DNA from: Acidiferrobacterales bacterium
Lineage (GTDB): Bacteria > Pseudomonadota > Gammaproteobacteria > Acidiferrobacterales > Sulfurifustaceae
DNA length: 22,335 bases
Direction of reading: 5' to 3'
Assembly (NCBI GenBank): GCA_015492195.1
Contig: WGFP01000022.1
Coordinates: 1 to 22,335, forward strand
The first letter of the stretch is position 1. Every line of letters starts with the position of its first letter. Both the position numbers and the translations under genes were made by a program. Below, one piece after another: positions 1-6,374 of this stretch. Under the pieces are notes generated by a model that did not search any database, had not been told where the DNA came from, and saw only the letters and a program-made list of their open reading frames with translations.

Positions 1-146
1 ACTTGCAGCGGCACAAACAACACATTGACCGCAAACACATACAACACCACCAGGGTGGCGACAAAAATCAGACCGCGCTCGCGCAACGAAAGGGCGTCGA
101 TCCGATCCGTATACTTCTTAATCTCGGCCTTGAACTGCGCGATCAC
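1..146 (-). CDS. mshJ: MshJ-like pilus assembly protein, 5' part only
   Basis: About 48 codons are visible before the contig ends. The start is a GTG (146-144) whose last bases form the TGA stop of the upstream MshI2-like gene, a 4-base GTGA overlap that implies translational coupling. The visible protein has a short charged amphipathic N-terminus (IAQFKAEIKKYTDRIDALS), then RERGL and one hydrophobic segment rich in Val, Leu and Phe. This is the layout of MshJ/GspM/PilO-type inner-membrane proteins, which form the alignment subcomplex with the MshI and PilN-like partners. Position right after mshI and mshI2 is the main support for the name. The periplasmic domain is missing, so the family is inferred from topology and gene order. 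Confidence 0.6.
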   Translation of the reverse strand, partial: MIAQFKAEIKKYTDRIDALSLRERGLIFVATLVVLYVFAVNVLFVPLQ

Positions 147-772
147 GGCTCCTCCTCCGCATCCGAACTACCGGTGGTCTTCGCCAGGAATTCCACGTAT
201 GACGCCTGCTTGCCGCCCACCTGCGGCCGGGTCATCTGGAACACATGAAACTCGATACCGTTCAGACTCTCCTCGGCCGAAAGCCTTTGCATATAGCGCG
301 GCACAATTTCCGGATTTGTGCTGCGGCCCTGCAGGCGCATTTCTTCCGCCGCACCGATGATGTCGAAGCCCGTCAACCAGACGCCGGGGATATGCCGCCG
401 GGCAAAAGCGGCAAAGTAATCGGAGAACCCTTCGGTGTTGCTGAATATTCCGCGCCGCAGAATTTCCTGGATGCGTTGCCTCCCCCGAACCTGCCTCTCC
501 AGGCGATCAATCTTGTCTTGCAGGGACTCGCCCCTGGACCGCCCGCCGAATTTTTGCGTCACGCTCTCCAATCGTTCATTCACCGCGGCGAGTTGTTTGT
601 CCGCCTGTTTCAATTCATTCTGCAACTGGATCACATGCCACTGGGTATAGGCGTACAACGACACAATGCCAACCACCACCGCGGCGGAAGCCTGTAACAT
701 GGCCTTCGCAGAGAATTTTTTCTTCTGCTTGCGAAAGATCGGCTGATAGAGGTTGACCTGCTGCCGGCTCAC
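143..772 (-). CDS. MshI2 / PilN-like pilus alignment protein
   Basis: Predicted 209 residues from a GTG at 772 that overlaps the mshI stop (GTGA). An open frame extends further upstream to 856, but that part is out-of-frame mshI sequence. The protein starts SRQQVNLYQPIFRKQKKKFS, the 'vNLy.p..r' opening of PilN/MshI2 proteins. One membrane segment follows (about residues 25-45), then a coiled-coil-like stretch rich in Gln, Glu and Lys (about 47-105) and a small C-terminal periplasmic domain containing IPGVWLTGFDI, typical of the PilN ferredoxin-like fold. It should pair with the cytoplasmic PilM-like MshI and with MshJ. It ends in an acidic tail (DAEEEP). In Vibrio this gene is called mshI2. 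Confidence 0.75.
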   Translation of the reverse strand: MSRQQVNLYQPIFRKQKKKFSAKAMLQASAAVVVGIVSLYAYTQWHVIQLQNELKQADKQLAAVNERLESVTQKFGGRSRGESLQDKIDRLERQVRGRQRIQEILRRGIFSNTEGFSDYFAAFARRHIPGVWLTGFDIIGAAEEMRLQGRSTNPEIVPRYMQRLSAEESLNGIEFHVFQMTRPQVGGKQASYVEFLAKTTGSSDAEEEP

Positions 773-1704
773 AGGGCCGCCACCTCCTGGCGCAGCGCGG
801 CGCCGATGGTCGTGAAGCACCTCGCCTGCACCGCGGGTGCGATCTCTTGCCGGCAATCCACCAGTTTCATCAAATCCATGACGTAGACGTTCACGTTCAG
901 ATTCGCTTTAAGATGGTCCACGAGGCCGGGGATATTCTGGGGCAAAGGCGCCAGAACAAGATGAGTGATCGGCGCCTGACGAAAGTGACTGTCAAAATAA
1001 TCCAGGGAGCGCTGCACTTCGAGGACAATGCGATCAAAGTAACTCAGTTGATCGCCGCCCAGCTGAAAGGCCTCCAGACCAACATCGAAGTTGCGGCTCA
1101 AGTAAAGTTCCGATTGTTTTGTGATCGTAAGTAAACCACCGGCCGAGTTGAAAGACAGGAGGGCGACACCTTGAACGTCTTCCGGCAACAACGCGGCCAG
1201 ATTGCGCTGCGCCATCTCGGGAATGTCGATGATCTGAAGATTAACACCGGCGGCGTCCAGCAAATCCACGCGCTGCTGAATGGCGGTACTGCGCGCGGCA
1301 ACGGCGTACATGGGTCGCGCCCGCCCGGAGACGTTTTCCCCCGGCACATCGAACACATCGAGCGTGGCGTCGTTGATATGGAAATCAATTAGATCCTTGA
1401 TGCGCCAGCGCAGGGCGGCACGAAGTTCATCCGCCGGCACGTCCGGCGCTTCGGTCAACAGCAGAGAGTAATCCGCCTGATCCAACACCGTGGTGCAGCG
1501 GGAGCGCTTCAAGTCATATTCATCGGCCAACCGCGCCAGGGTTTTTTCCGGGTTTTCGCCCGCTTCCCGCGGCTGAAAATCAAACTCGGTGACCGCCGGG
1601 CGCCCCGCCGGATGTTCCACCCGCACCATACAGACCCCCTCGGGCGGCAGGCCAACACCCGTCAATCCGGAACCAACGCTCTTATTTTTAAAAAAGGAAA
1701 ACAA
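769..1704 (-). CDS. mshI: MshI, PilM-like cytoplasmic pilus biogenesis protein
   Basis: 311 residues, the usual MshI length. The start is a TTG (1704-1702), supported by a strong AGGAG Shine-Dalgarno (1713-1717) about 8 bases upstream and by the typical opening FSFFKNK. The sequence has the MshI/PilM actin-like fold signatures: the early strand 'GVGLPPEGVCMVRVEH', then 'LRAALRWRIKDLIDF', 'AVAARSTAIQQRVDLLDAAG', and the central 'VALLSFNSAGGLLTI' strand-turn. There is no signal peptide or membrane segment, so the protein is cytoplasmic; MshI/PilM links the motor and platform to the PilN/PilO-like proteins encoded just downstream. It is the first gene of a tightly coupled mshI-mshI2-mshJ unit in which all three starts are non-ATG (TTG, GTG, GTG). 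The 322-base gap upstream suggests its own promoter. Confidence 0.82.
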   Translation of the reverse strand: MFSFFKNKSVGSGLTGVGLPPEGVCMVRVEHPAGRPAVTEFDFQPREAGENPEKTLARLADEYDLKRSRCTTVLDQADYSLLLTEAPDVPADELRAALRWRIKDLIDFHINDATLDVFDVPGENVSGRARPMYAVAARSTAIQQRVDLLDAAGVNLQIIDIPEMAQRNLAALLPEDVQGVALLSFNSAGGLLTITKQSELYLSRNFDVGLEAFQLGGDQLSYFDRIVLEVQRSLDYFDSHFRQAPITHLVLAPLPQNIPGLVDHLKANLNVNVYVMDLMKLVDCRQEIAPAVQARCFTTIGAALRQEVAAL

Positions 1705-2026
1705 ACGGCTTTCTCCTCTTGGAAGCGTTCTCGCACTCGCACATTCCCCGTGGGCGTGTTAGGCCCCCCTTATTTAGATAAGGTTAAACCGACTATTTAA
1801 AGAATAGCATAACATTCAGGAAGTAACATACTGTCGTCAATGGGCTTTTTCAGATTATTAGAAGGTGAGGTGTCACACCGCTGAGATGGTCAGCAGCTGT
1901 ATTTAAGGCCCATTCCCCGGTCGGTCAGGCTCTGCCTGCCCCCCCTTCTTGTCCACCTCGCCCAGGAATGTGCTTGTTTTTATGGGAAATTTTTCCGTCA
2001 GCCATTCGAACCGGCATCCGAGTCTT
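1705..2026. other. 322-base intergenic gap between the MshP fusion gene and mshI
   Basis: No gene is supported here on either strand. On the minus strand the stretch around 1790-1840 is AT-rich and contains a TTGACG (1839-1834) and several weak -10-like hexamers, but no pair with good spacing, so a promoter for mshI is likely but not located. GGTGTCACACC (about 1869-1879) is an 11-base palindrome that could be a protein-binding site. TTTTATGGGAA occurs at 1978-1988 and again at 2025-2035, the second copy covering the stop codon of the neighbouring gene. No sigma-54 site and no convincing terminator was found. Confidence 0.5.
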
Positions 2027-4714
2027 TTATGGGAATTCTTCTCGCCACGCCGACTGGGGACGCCGCCGGTGCCCTATCAACGCCACGCCGTTCAAGTCTT
2101 CGTTATTGGCGGCACCGGTCACCACTTCGGCTGTCCATGCGGTCCCGTCCCAGTGCATAAAGATATAATTGTTATTACGTTCATCACCCACCGCCCAGCA
2201 ATCGTTGGCCGTGGTGCAAGCTACGCCGTTCAGATTTGCCCGGTTGGCGGCATCGGTCAACGGCACGGCGGTCCAGCTCGTACCGTTCCAGCGGACAAAA
2301 GTAAAATTATTCCCGTTCCGGTCGCCCACCGCCCAGCAATTGTCCGCGGCCGTGCAATAGATATCGTTCAGATCCTGGTCATTGGCGGCATCCAAAACCG
2401 AGGCGTCGGACCAGGCGGTGCCGTTCCAGCGCAGAATAATGAAGCGGTTGTTGCGGTTGTTCCCCACCGCCCAACAATCGTTGGCGGCGACACAAAAGAC
2501 ACTATTCAATCGCTGCCGGTTGGTACTGGCCAACGGACAATAGGCCCAGGCATTAGTGCCAGTGCTGGCGCCGCTGCAACTGTTATTCCAGCGCAGAATT
2601 GTAAAGCTCCCGCCGTCGCGGTCGCCCACGGCCCAACCGTCGTCAGCCATACCGTCATTATTGGTATCCAGCATGAAAACGCCCCGGAGGTTTTCGTCGA
2701 CCGTGGCCCGCGACGGCACCGAGCTGCATTGCCAAGCCGTGCCGTTCCAGCGCAGGATGGTCACGCGACTGGGGTTGGGCGGGCAACCACGACGCCGACC
2801 AACCGCCCAAGCGTCGGTAGCCGAAATCGCATGGACCGCTTCCAAGCTACGGTTGATCGCCGGGTTTGGGAGATTGGACGCCCAGCTTGAGCCGGTCCAG
2901 CGGATAATGGTGGCGTTACCGCCGGTGCGGTCGCCCACGGCCCAACCGTCGGCATAAGACAACATCGATACCGCGTTCAGATCATCGATGCCGGTCGGCA
3001 ATAACGCGGCGGCATTACTCCAGGCGGTCGTGTTCCAGCGCTGAAGCGCCGGGGTTGGGGTGGGTACCGTCCAATTTACTCCATCCCACCGAATAAAGGC
3101 ATCACCGGCACCTACCGCCCAACAATCGTTGGCGGCGACACAATGGACGCCGAAAAGATTCTCGCGGTTGGCGGCATCGGTCACCGTATACTTAGACCAG
3201 GCAGTGCCGTTCCAGCGGGCAAACACAAAGTTATTTCCGTCACGGTCACCCACCGCCCAGCAGTCGTTGGCGCTCGCACAAAAAACATCGTTGAGATCTC
3301 GGCTGTTGCCCGGGGGATTGAAAGACTGATTTAACCAAGTGGTGCCGTTCCAGCGAATAATGACCATAAAAGTATTGAAACGGTCTTGCCCCACCGCCCA
3401 ACAGTTATTGCTGGCGGTGCAATAAACGCCATTGAGATTCTCGCGAAACAAACTAAACTGCCTACTTGCCGTCCAGGTAATCCCGTTCCAGCGCACAAAA
3501 GAAAAGTAGTTTCCCTGACGGTCACCCACCGCCCAACAATCGTTGGCGGCGACACAGTAGACAGCGTTCAAATCGACTTCACCGATAGGGCCGGGGGGGT
3601 CGGGGATCGAGGCATCCGACCAGACGGCGCCGTTCCAACGAGTGATGATGAAGCGGTTGTTGCGGCGGTCGCCCACCGCCCAGCAGTTGTTGCCGGCGGT
3701 ACAATAAACGCCATTGAGATTTGCGCGATTGCCACTGGGCACAGTAACCGTGGACCAAGTGGTGCCGTTCCAGCGCACGAACACGAAATTATTGCCACTG
3801 CGATCCGCCACCGCCCAACAGTCGTTGGCGGCAACACAGAACACATCATTGATATTCTGGCCGGTCGGCGAAGTTACATTGCTCCATTTGGCGCCGTCCC
3901 ACCGAGCGATATCACCGTCATCTCCCACCGCCCAACAGTTATTGCTGGCGGTGCAATAAACGGCGTTGAAATCCCCGGTGGCGCCGCCGGTCACCGCACC
4001 CACCGCCCACGCTTCCTGCAACTGCACGCCCTGTTGCAGCGTACGCTTGCCCCTGTCATCCGCTGTCAGGGTGGGAACGCCGGCCTCGGACTTAAGATTG
4101 CATTGATACTGCCCCAGGCGGGTACCGCTCGCGTGGCTTGCGGCGGTGGTCCCGTCGCGGCCCCGCTGCGCGCCCAACAGACAGGGGGTGGCTACCGCAC
4201 CGCATTGCGCGGCATCATTGGAGATATCGCTGTAGTCGATCACTTCGCGGTCGATCAGGACCCTTCCCCCTGCCGGGTCATCCGACGCCACCGGCCGTGC
4301 ATAGCCGGTGATGGCGCTGACGGGGATGGTTGTTTGACCGGCAGTAATGTCGGCACTCAAGGTAACCACGCTGGGGCTTGCCGTGGTGCCGCCGTTGTAT
4401 AAGGCGACCCCGCTGTTGGTCTCCGTGACGGTGTACTCCCCCTTACCGTAAGCAACGTTGGTCAGGCTGGCGTCGCCGGTGATGTCAGAACAGGCGATGC
4501 GTTCGCCGAGCGGCGGCGCGAGCAACGCCCGCACGCCGCGCTCGTGGCCGGATTCGGCGATAAACAAGGCCTGGGCGGAACGCAGATGATCAACGCCGGA
4601 CTGGCCGCTGGTGGCATAGAGAAAAGCGATGACCGTCGCCAACACGGCACCCACCACGATCAGCACCACCGCGGCGATTAGCAGAAAACCTTGTTGTTGG
4701 GCGCGTTGTTTCAT
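2027..4714 (-). CDS. mshP: MshP/PilX-like prepilin fused to a tandem-repeat (propeller-like) adhesin domain
   Basis: 895 residues; its ATG overlaps the mshO stop (ATGA). Residues 1-60 are a class III prepilin N-terminus: short basic leader MKQRAQQQG, then FLLIAAVVLIVVGAVLATVI, and the 'AQALFIAESGHERGV' helix typical of MshP/PilX. The Glu at +5 is absent, as in GspK/PilX-type tip pilins. Residues 61-240 resemble the rest of such minor pilins, with paired cysteines. Residues from about 249 to the end are 13 repeats of 40-55 residues with consensus 'LNgVyC.aaNDCWAVGDr.gN.F...RWNGT.W', plus a broken fourteenth. Most repeats carry two cysteines seven apart, suggesting one disulfide per repeat in an exported domain. 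Ordinary MshP is roughly 150 residues, so this looks like a modular pilin that puts an adhesin at the pilus tip. The adhesin role is inferred. The C-terminus (GHRRRPQSAWREEFP) does not fit the repeat. Confidence 0.75.
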   Translation of the reverse strand: MKQRAQQQGFLLIAAVVLIVVGAVLATVIAFLYATSGQSGVDHLRSAQALFIAESGHERGVRALLAPPLGERIACSDITGDASLTNVAYGKGEYTVTETNSGVALYNGGTTASPSVVTLSADITAGQTTIPVSAITGYARPVASDDPAGGRVLIDREVIDYSDISNDAAQCGAVATPCLLGAQRGRDGTTAASHASGTRLGQYQCNLKSEAGVPTLTADDRGKRTLQQGVQLQEAWAVGAVTGGATGDFNAVYCTASNNCWAVGDDGDIARWDGAKWSNVTSPTGQNINDVFCVAANDCWAVADRSGNNFVFVRWNGTTWSTVTVPSGNRANLNGVYCTAGNNCWAVGDRRNNRFIITRWNGAVWSDASIPDPPGPIGEVDLNAVYCVAANDCWAVGDRQGNYFSFVRWNGITWTASRQFSLFRENLNGVYCTASNNCWAVGQDRFNTFMVIIRWNGTTWLNQSFNPPGNSRDLNDVFCASANDCWAVGDRDGNNFVFARWNGTAWSKYTVTDAANRENLFGVHCVAANDCWAVGAGDAFIRWDGVNWTVPTPTPALQRWNTTAWSNAAALLPTGIDDLNAVSMLSYADGWAVGDRTGGNATIIRWTGSSWASNLPNPAINRSLEAVHAISATDAWAVGRRRGCPPNPSRVTILRWNGTAWQCSSVPSRATVDENLRGVFMLDTNNDGMADDGWAVGDRDGGSFTILRWNNSCSGASTGTNAWAYCPLASTNRQRLNSVFCVAANDCWAVGNNRNNRFIILRWNGTAWSDASVLDAANDQDLNDIYCTAADNCWAVGDRNGNNFTFVRWNGTSWTAVPLTDAANRANLNGVACTTANDCWAVGDERNNNYIFMHWDGTAWTAEVVTGAANNEDLNGVALIGHRRRPQSAWREEFP
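2030..3970 (-). repeat. Coding tandem repeats (about 13.5 units of roughly 120-160 bases)
   Basis: These are the DNA repeats behind the CWAVGD domain. Some unit segments are identical at base level: the 30 bases at 2465-2494 recur exactly at 3527-3556, and a near-copy sits at about 3112-3142. Central units (about 2550-3060, repeats 7-10) are more divergent, have lost the cysteine pair, and carry small insertions. Outer units are close to consensus. Such long identical stretches could allow unit gain or loss by recombination or slippage, and could also be mis-assembled from short reads. Confidence 0.85.
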
Positions 4715-5343
4715 TGGAGCTTCTCGAAATGTCGAGGACGCACGGTCGCGCGCAGGGTTTCATCATAATTGTCATCCACCACCCTGAGCTTGACCGATAT
4801 GTAATACACATTCGAGGCAGTGCTTGTTTCCGCCGTCTCGCCGTCCTCTTGCAAATAATAAAAATTGAGGCTATTGATCTTGTCAGCCAGCGGTACCGCA
4901 TTGGTGGTACCGCCCTCGCTGCGCGTAAGCGTAGTGCCGTTGAGATAGAAACGTACGGTGTTGCCGGCGGTATCATTGAAAGTGATCTCGTTGCCGGGAC
5001 TGATTGTGAGGTCCGGCGGCGCGCGCACCGCCCGCAGCTCCCGGGTCATGCGCTCCATCGCGATGCGCCCTTGCCACTCGGCATCGGTAATGTCCCGACC
5101 GGCAAAATAGGAGCGAAAGGCATGACTTATCAGCATGCTGCCGATGGCGAAAACAATACCAAGGAGAATAATCACCACCACCATTTCGATGAGCGTCACA
5201 CCTCTGCACCGTGTGGTGGTGATACTCTTGTTACCTTGCACAGCACCAAAACAAGGGAGGTGACAAACCTTCCCGATACCCCGGCGGTACCGCGGGAAAC
5301 AATGCCTTGCGCCCGTCAAAGATTGGATGCGAAAAACTTTCAT
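4711..5343 (-). CDS. mshO: MshO-like minor prepilin (GspJ/PilW type)
   Basis: 210 residues from an ATG at 5343, two bases after the mshD stop; the frame is open further upstream but that part overlaps mshD. The prepilin signature is RCRG/VTLIEMVVVIILLGIV with Glu at +5. After it come the 'GRDITDAEWQGRIAMERMTRELR' helix and a beta-rich domain ('SPGNEITFNDTAGNTVRFYLNGTTLTR', given here in two parts: SPGNEITFN and NTVRFYLNGTTLTR) typical of GspJ/PilW/MshO. The leader would be 48 residues with three cysteines, unusually long; a GTG at VQGNKS would shorten it to about 14, but neither start has a clear Shine-Dalgarno. It is a predicted pseudopilin of the tip complex with MshC, MshD and MshP, and is translationally coupled to the MshP fusion by the ATGA overlap. 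Confidence 0.75.
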   Translation of the reverse strand: MKVFRIQSLTGARHCFPRYRRGIGKVCHLPCFGAVQGNKSITTTRCRGVTLIEMVVVIILLGIVFAIGSMLISHAFRSYFAGRDITDAEWQGRIAMERMTRELRAVRAPPDLTISPGNEITFNDTAGNTVRFYLNGTTLTRSEGGTTNAVPLADKINSLNFYYLQEDGETAETSTASNVYYISVKLRVVDDNYDETLRATVRPRHFEKLQ

Positions 5344-5345
5344 AA

Positions 5346-5759
5346 TCAATAATCCGTTACCCGGGTTTGGATGGGAACGTTCGTGCCGTCCGGTCCGGTT
5401 ACCGTTACCGTAATGTCCGCGGTGCTGGTATTGATCGCCAGGCTGGAAGTCACCGTAAATCTTGAATCTATTACAGTGCATGCCTCAGGCGGGCTGCCGG
5501 CTATGAGACAGGGATCATAGGTCGAAGCGTTAAACGCAGTGAAGCCGAGCCGGTGTTTCTGCCCCAGAATCAATTCCGTCCGTTCCTGCGCCATCTGTAT
5601 CGCCTGGGTGACATATCGCGATACACCCGTTCCTCGCAGGGAATCGCTGAAAGCAGCCATGAGGCCGGCAACGATTACGCTGACAATCACGATGAACGCG
5701 ATCAACTCAACCAGGGTGACGCCCCGTTCAAACGTGGCATGTGAAAAACCGGTCTTCAT
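5346..5759 (-). CDS. mshD: MshD-like minor prepilin (GspI/PilV type)
   Basis: 137 residues from ATG 5759, giving a normal 13-residue leader MKTGFSHATFERG before VTLVELIAFIVIVSVIVAG, with Glu at +5. A GTG at 5771 overlaps the mshC stop and is the alternative start. The helix following the membrane part ('YVTQAIQMAQERTELILGQK') matches MshD/GspI proteins. A cysteine pair (PCLIAGSPPEAC) probably closes a loop in the globular domain. It sits between mshC and mshO with only a few bases between genes, so it is part of one minor-pilin transcript. The role is a pseudopilin in the initiating or tip complex of the MSHA pilus, assigned from family and order. Confidence 0.75.
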   Translation of the reverse strand: MKTGFSHATFERGVTLVELIAFIVIVSVIVAGLMAAFSDSLRGTGVSRYVTQAIQMAQERTELILGQKHRLGFTAFNASTYDPCLIAGSPPEACTVIDSRFTVTSSLAINTSTADITVTVTGPDGTNVPIQTRVTDY

Positions 5760-5767
5760 AATCGGGC

Positions 5768-6235
5768 TCACTGAACCGCCACCCTTCCCGTTTCCGGGCA
5801 GAGGCTTATCGTGCGCGTTTCGCCGTCCCCGGTCACAGAGATGACGGTATCGCACGAAGTGAGTGTAAATGTGGTGGGCCTCCCCTTGCCGTCAAATTCG
5901 ATCTTGTCGGTGACGGAAAGATTTGTCGCCGTGAGGGAAACATCACTGACGGTGATAGGGTTTGAAGACCCGGTCGCAGGGTGAATAACGGCGTCGGTGC
6001 AATTGTTGTTTCTGATCACATAACTGCCGGACGACACCACATGAAGACAGTGGCGCTCTCCGCGGGTCATGGACAAGGATTGGGCATAGCGGAGATCACT
6101 GGCAAGCTGGTCCAGCTTGCCGCCGAAACCGATGGTCCCGCGTGAAAAGCGGGGAATCACCGTAAACGCCAAAATGGCCACCAGCACTATAACGACTACC
6201 AGTTCGACGAGCGTAAAACCGCGGTTTTTCATCAT
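5768..6235 (-). CDS. mshC: MshC-like minor prepilin (GspH/FimT type)
   Basis: 155 residues from ATG 6235 (ATG 6232 is equally possible). The leader MMKNRG is short and normal, followed by FTLVELVVVIVLVAILAF with Glu at +5. The 'LASDLRYAQSLSMTRGERHCL' helix and the late 'FDGKGRPTTF' strand are diagnostic of GspH/FimT/MshC pseudopilins. Two cysteine pairs are visible (CLHV with NNNC; TSCDT with SLCPETG). It is the first gene of the mshC-mshD-mshO-mshP unit and has a sigma-54 promoter about 43-60 bases upstream of its start. An open frame continues to 6301, but that extension would run through the promoter and lacks pilin-like character. Confidence 0.82.
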   Translation of the reverse strand: MMKNRGFTLVELVVVIVLVAILAFTVIPRFSRGTIGFGGKLDQLASDLRYAQSLSMTRGERHCLHVVSSGSYVIRNNNCTDAVIHPATGSSNPITVSDVSLTATNLSVTDKIEFDGKGRPTTFTLTSCDTVISVTGDGETRTISLCPETGRVAVQ

Positions 6236-6277
6236 GGCATGCTGAAACGGCTTGCGCGCAAGGGACCCAATTAAATC

Positions 6278-6295
6278 TAGCAAAACCCGGGCCAG
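6278..6295 (-). promoter_or_regulatory. Sigma-54 (-24/-12) promoter for mshC
   Basis: Read on the minus strand the site is CTGGCCCGGGTTTTGCTA. It fits the RpoN consensus YTGGCACGRNNNTTGCW with a single difference (C for A in the -24 block). The invariant GG (6293-6292) and GC (6281-6280) are separated by exactly 10 bases. Transcription would start near 6268, about 33 bases before the mshC ATG. The 12-base word on the plus strand, CGGGCCAGATGC (6288-6299), also occurs at the sigma-54 site upstream of mshE. Sigma-54 promoters need an enhancer-binding activator; none is encoded in the window. Confidence 0.72.
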
Positions 6296-6374
6296 ATGCA
6301 CCTTAATTCCGGAGGGAAAACAGGGGCGGTATGCGAAAAACAGGGAAAATCGGGCGAAAAGGCCCTCGGGCCGG

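Noticed and set aside
1795..1840. Sigma-70 promoter for mshI starting with TTGACG at 1839-1834
   Set aside because: The hexamer found 17 bases downstream (GAATGT) is a poor -10, and better -10-like words have wrong spacing. A promoter is likely in the gap but cannot be placed.
1949..4402. Long plus-strand open frames (for example 1949-2890 and 3386-4402) opposite the repeat gene
   Set aside because: They are antisense shadows of the repeats: the minus-strand repeat gives periodic stop-free reading on the other strand (HRPTIVGG-type pseudo-repeats). They have no family features, and the minus-strand gene is part of an ordered pilin cluster.
2027..4714. A CRISPR array or mobile element as explanation of the repeated DNA
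   Set aside because: The repeats are in frame, of variable length, encode a consistent protein motif and have no spacer structure. No transposase, integrase or terminal inverted repeats are seen anywhere in the window.
6357..6372. GGCC-CTCG-GGCC hairpin followed by TTTT (minus strand) after the second ligase stop, as a terminator
   Set aside because: A 4-base stem is too short to call, although the position is right.
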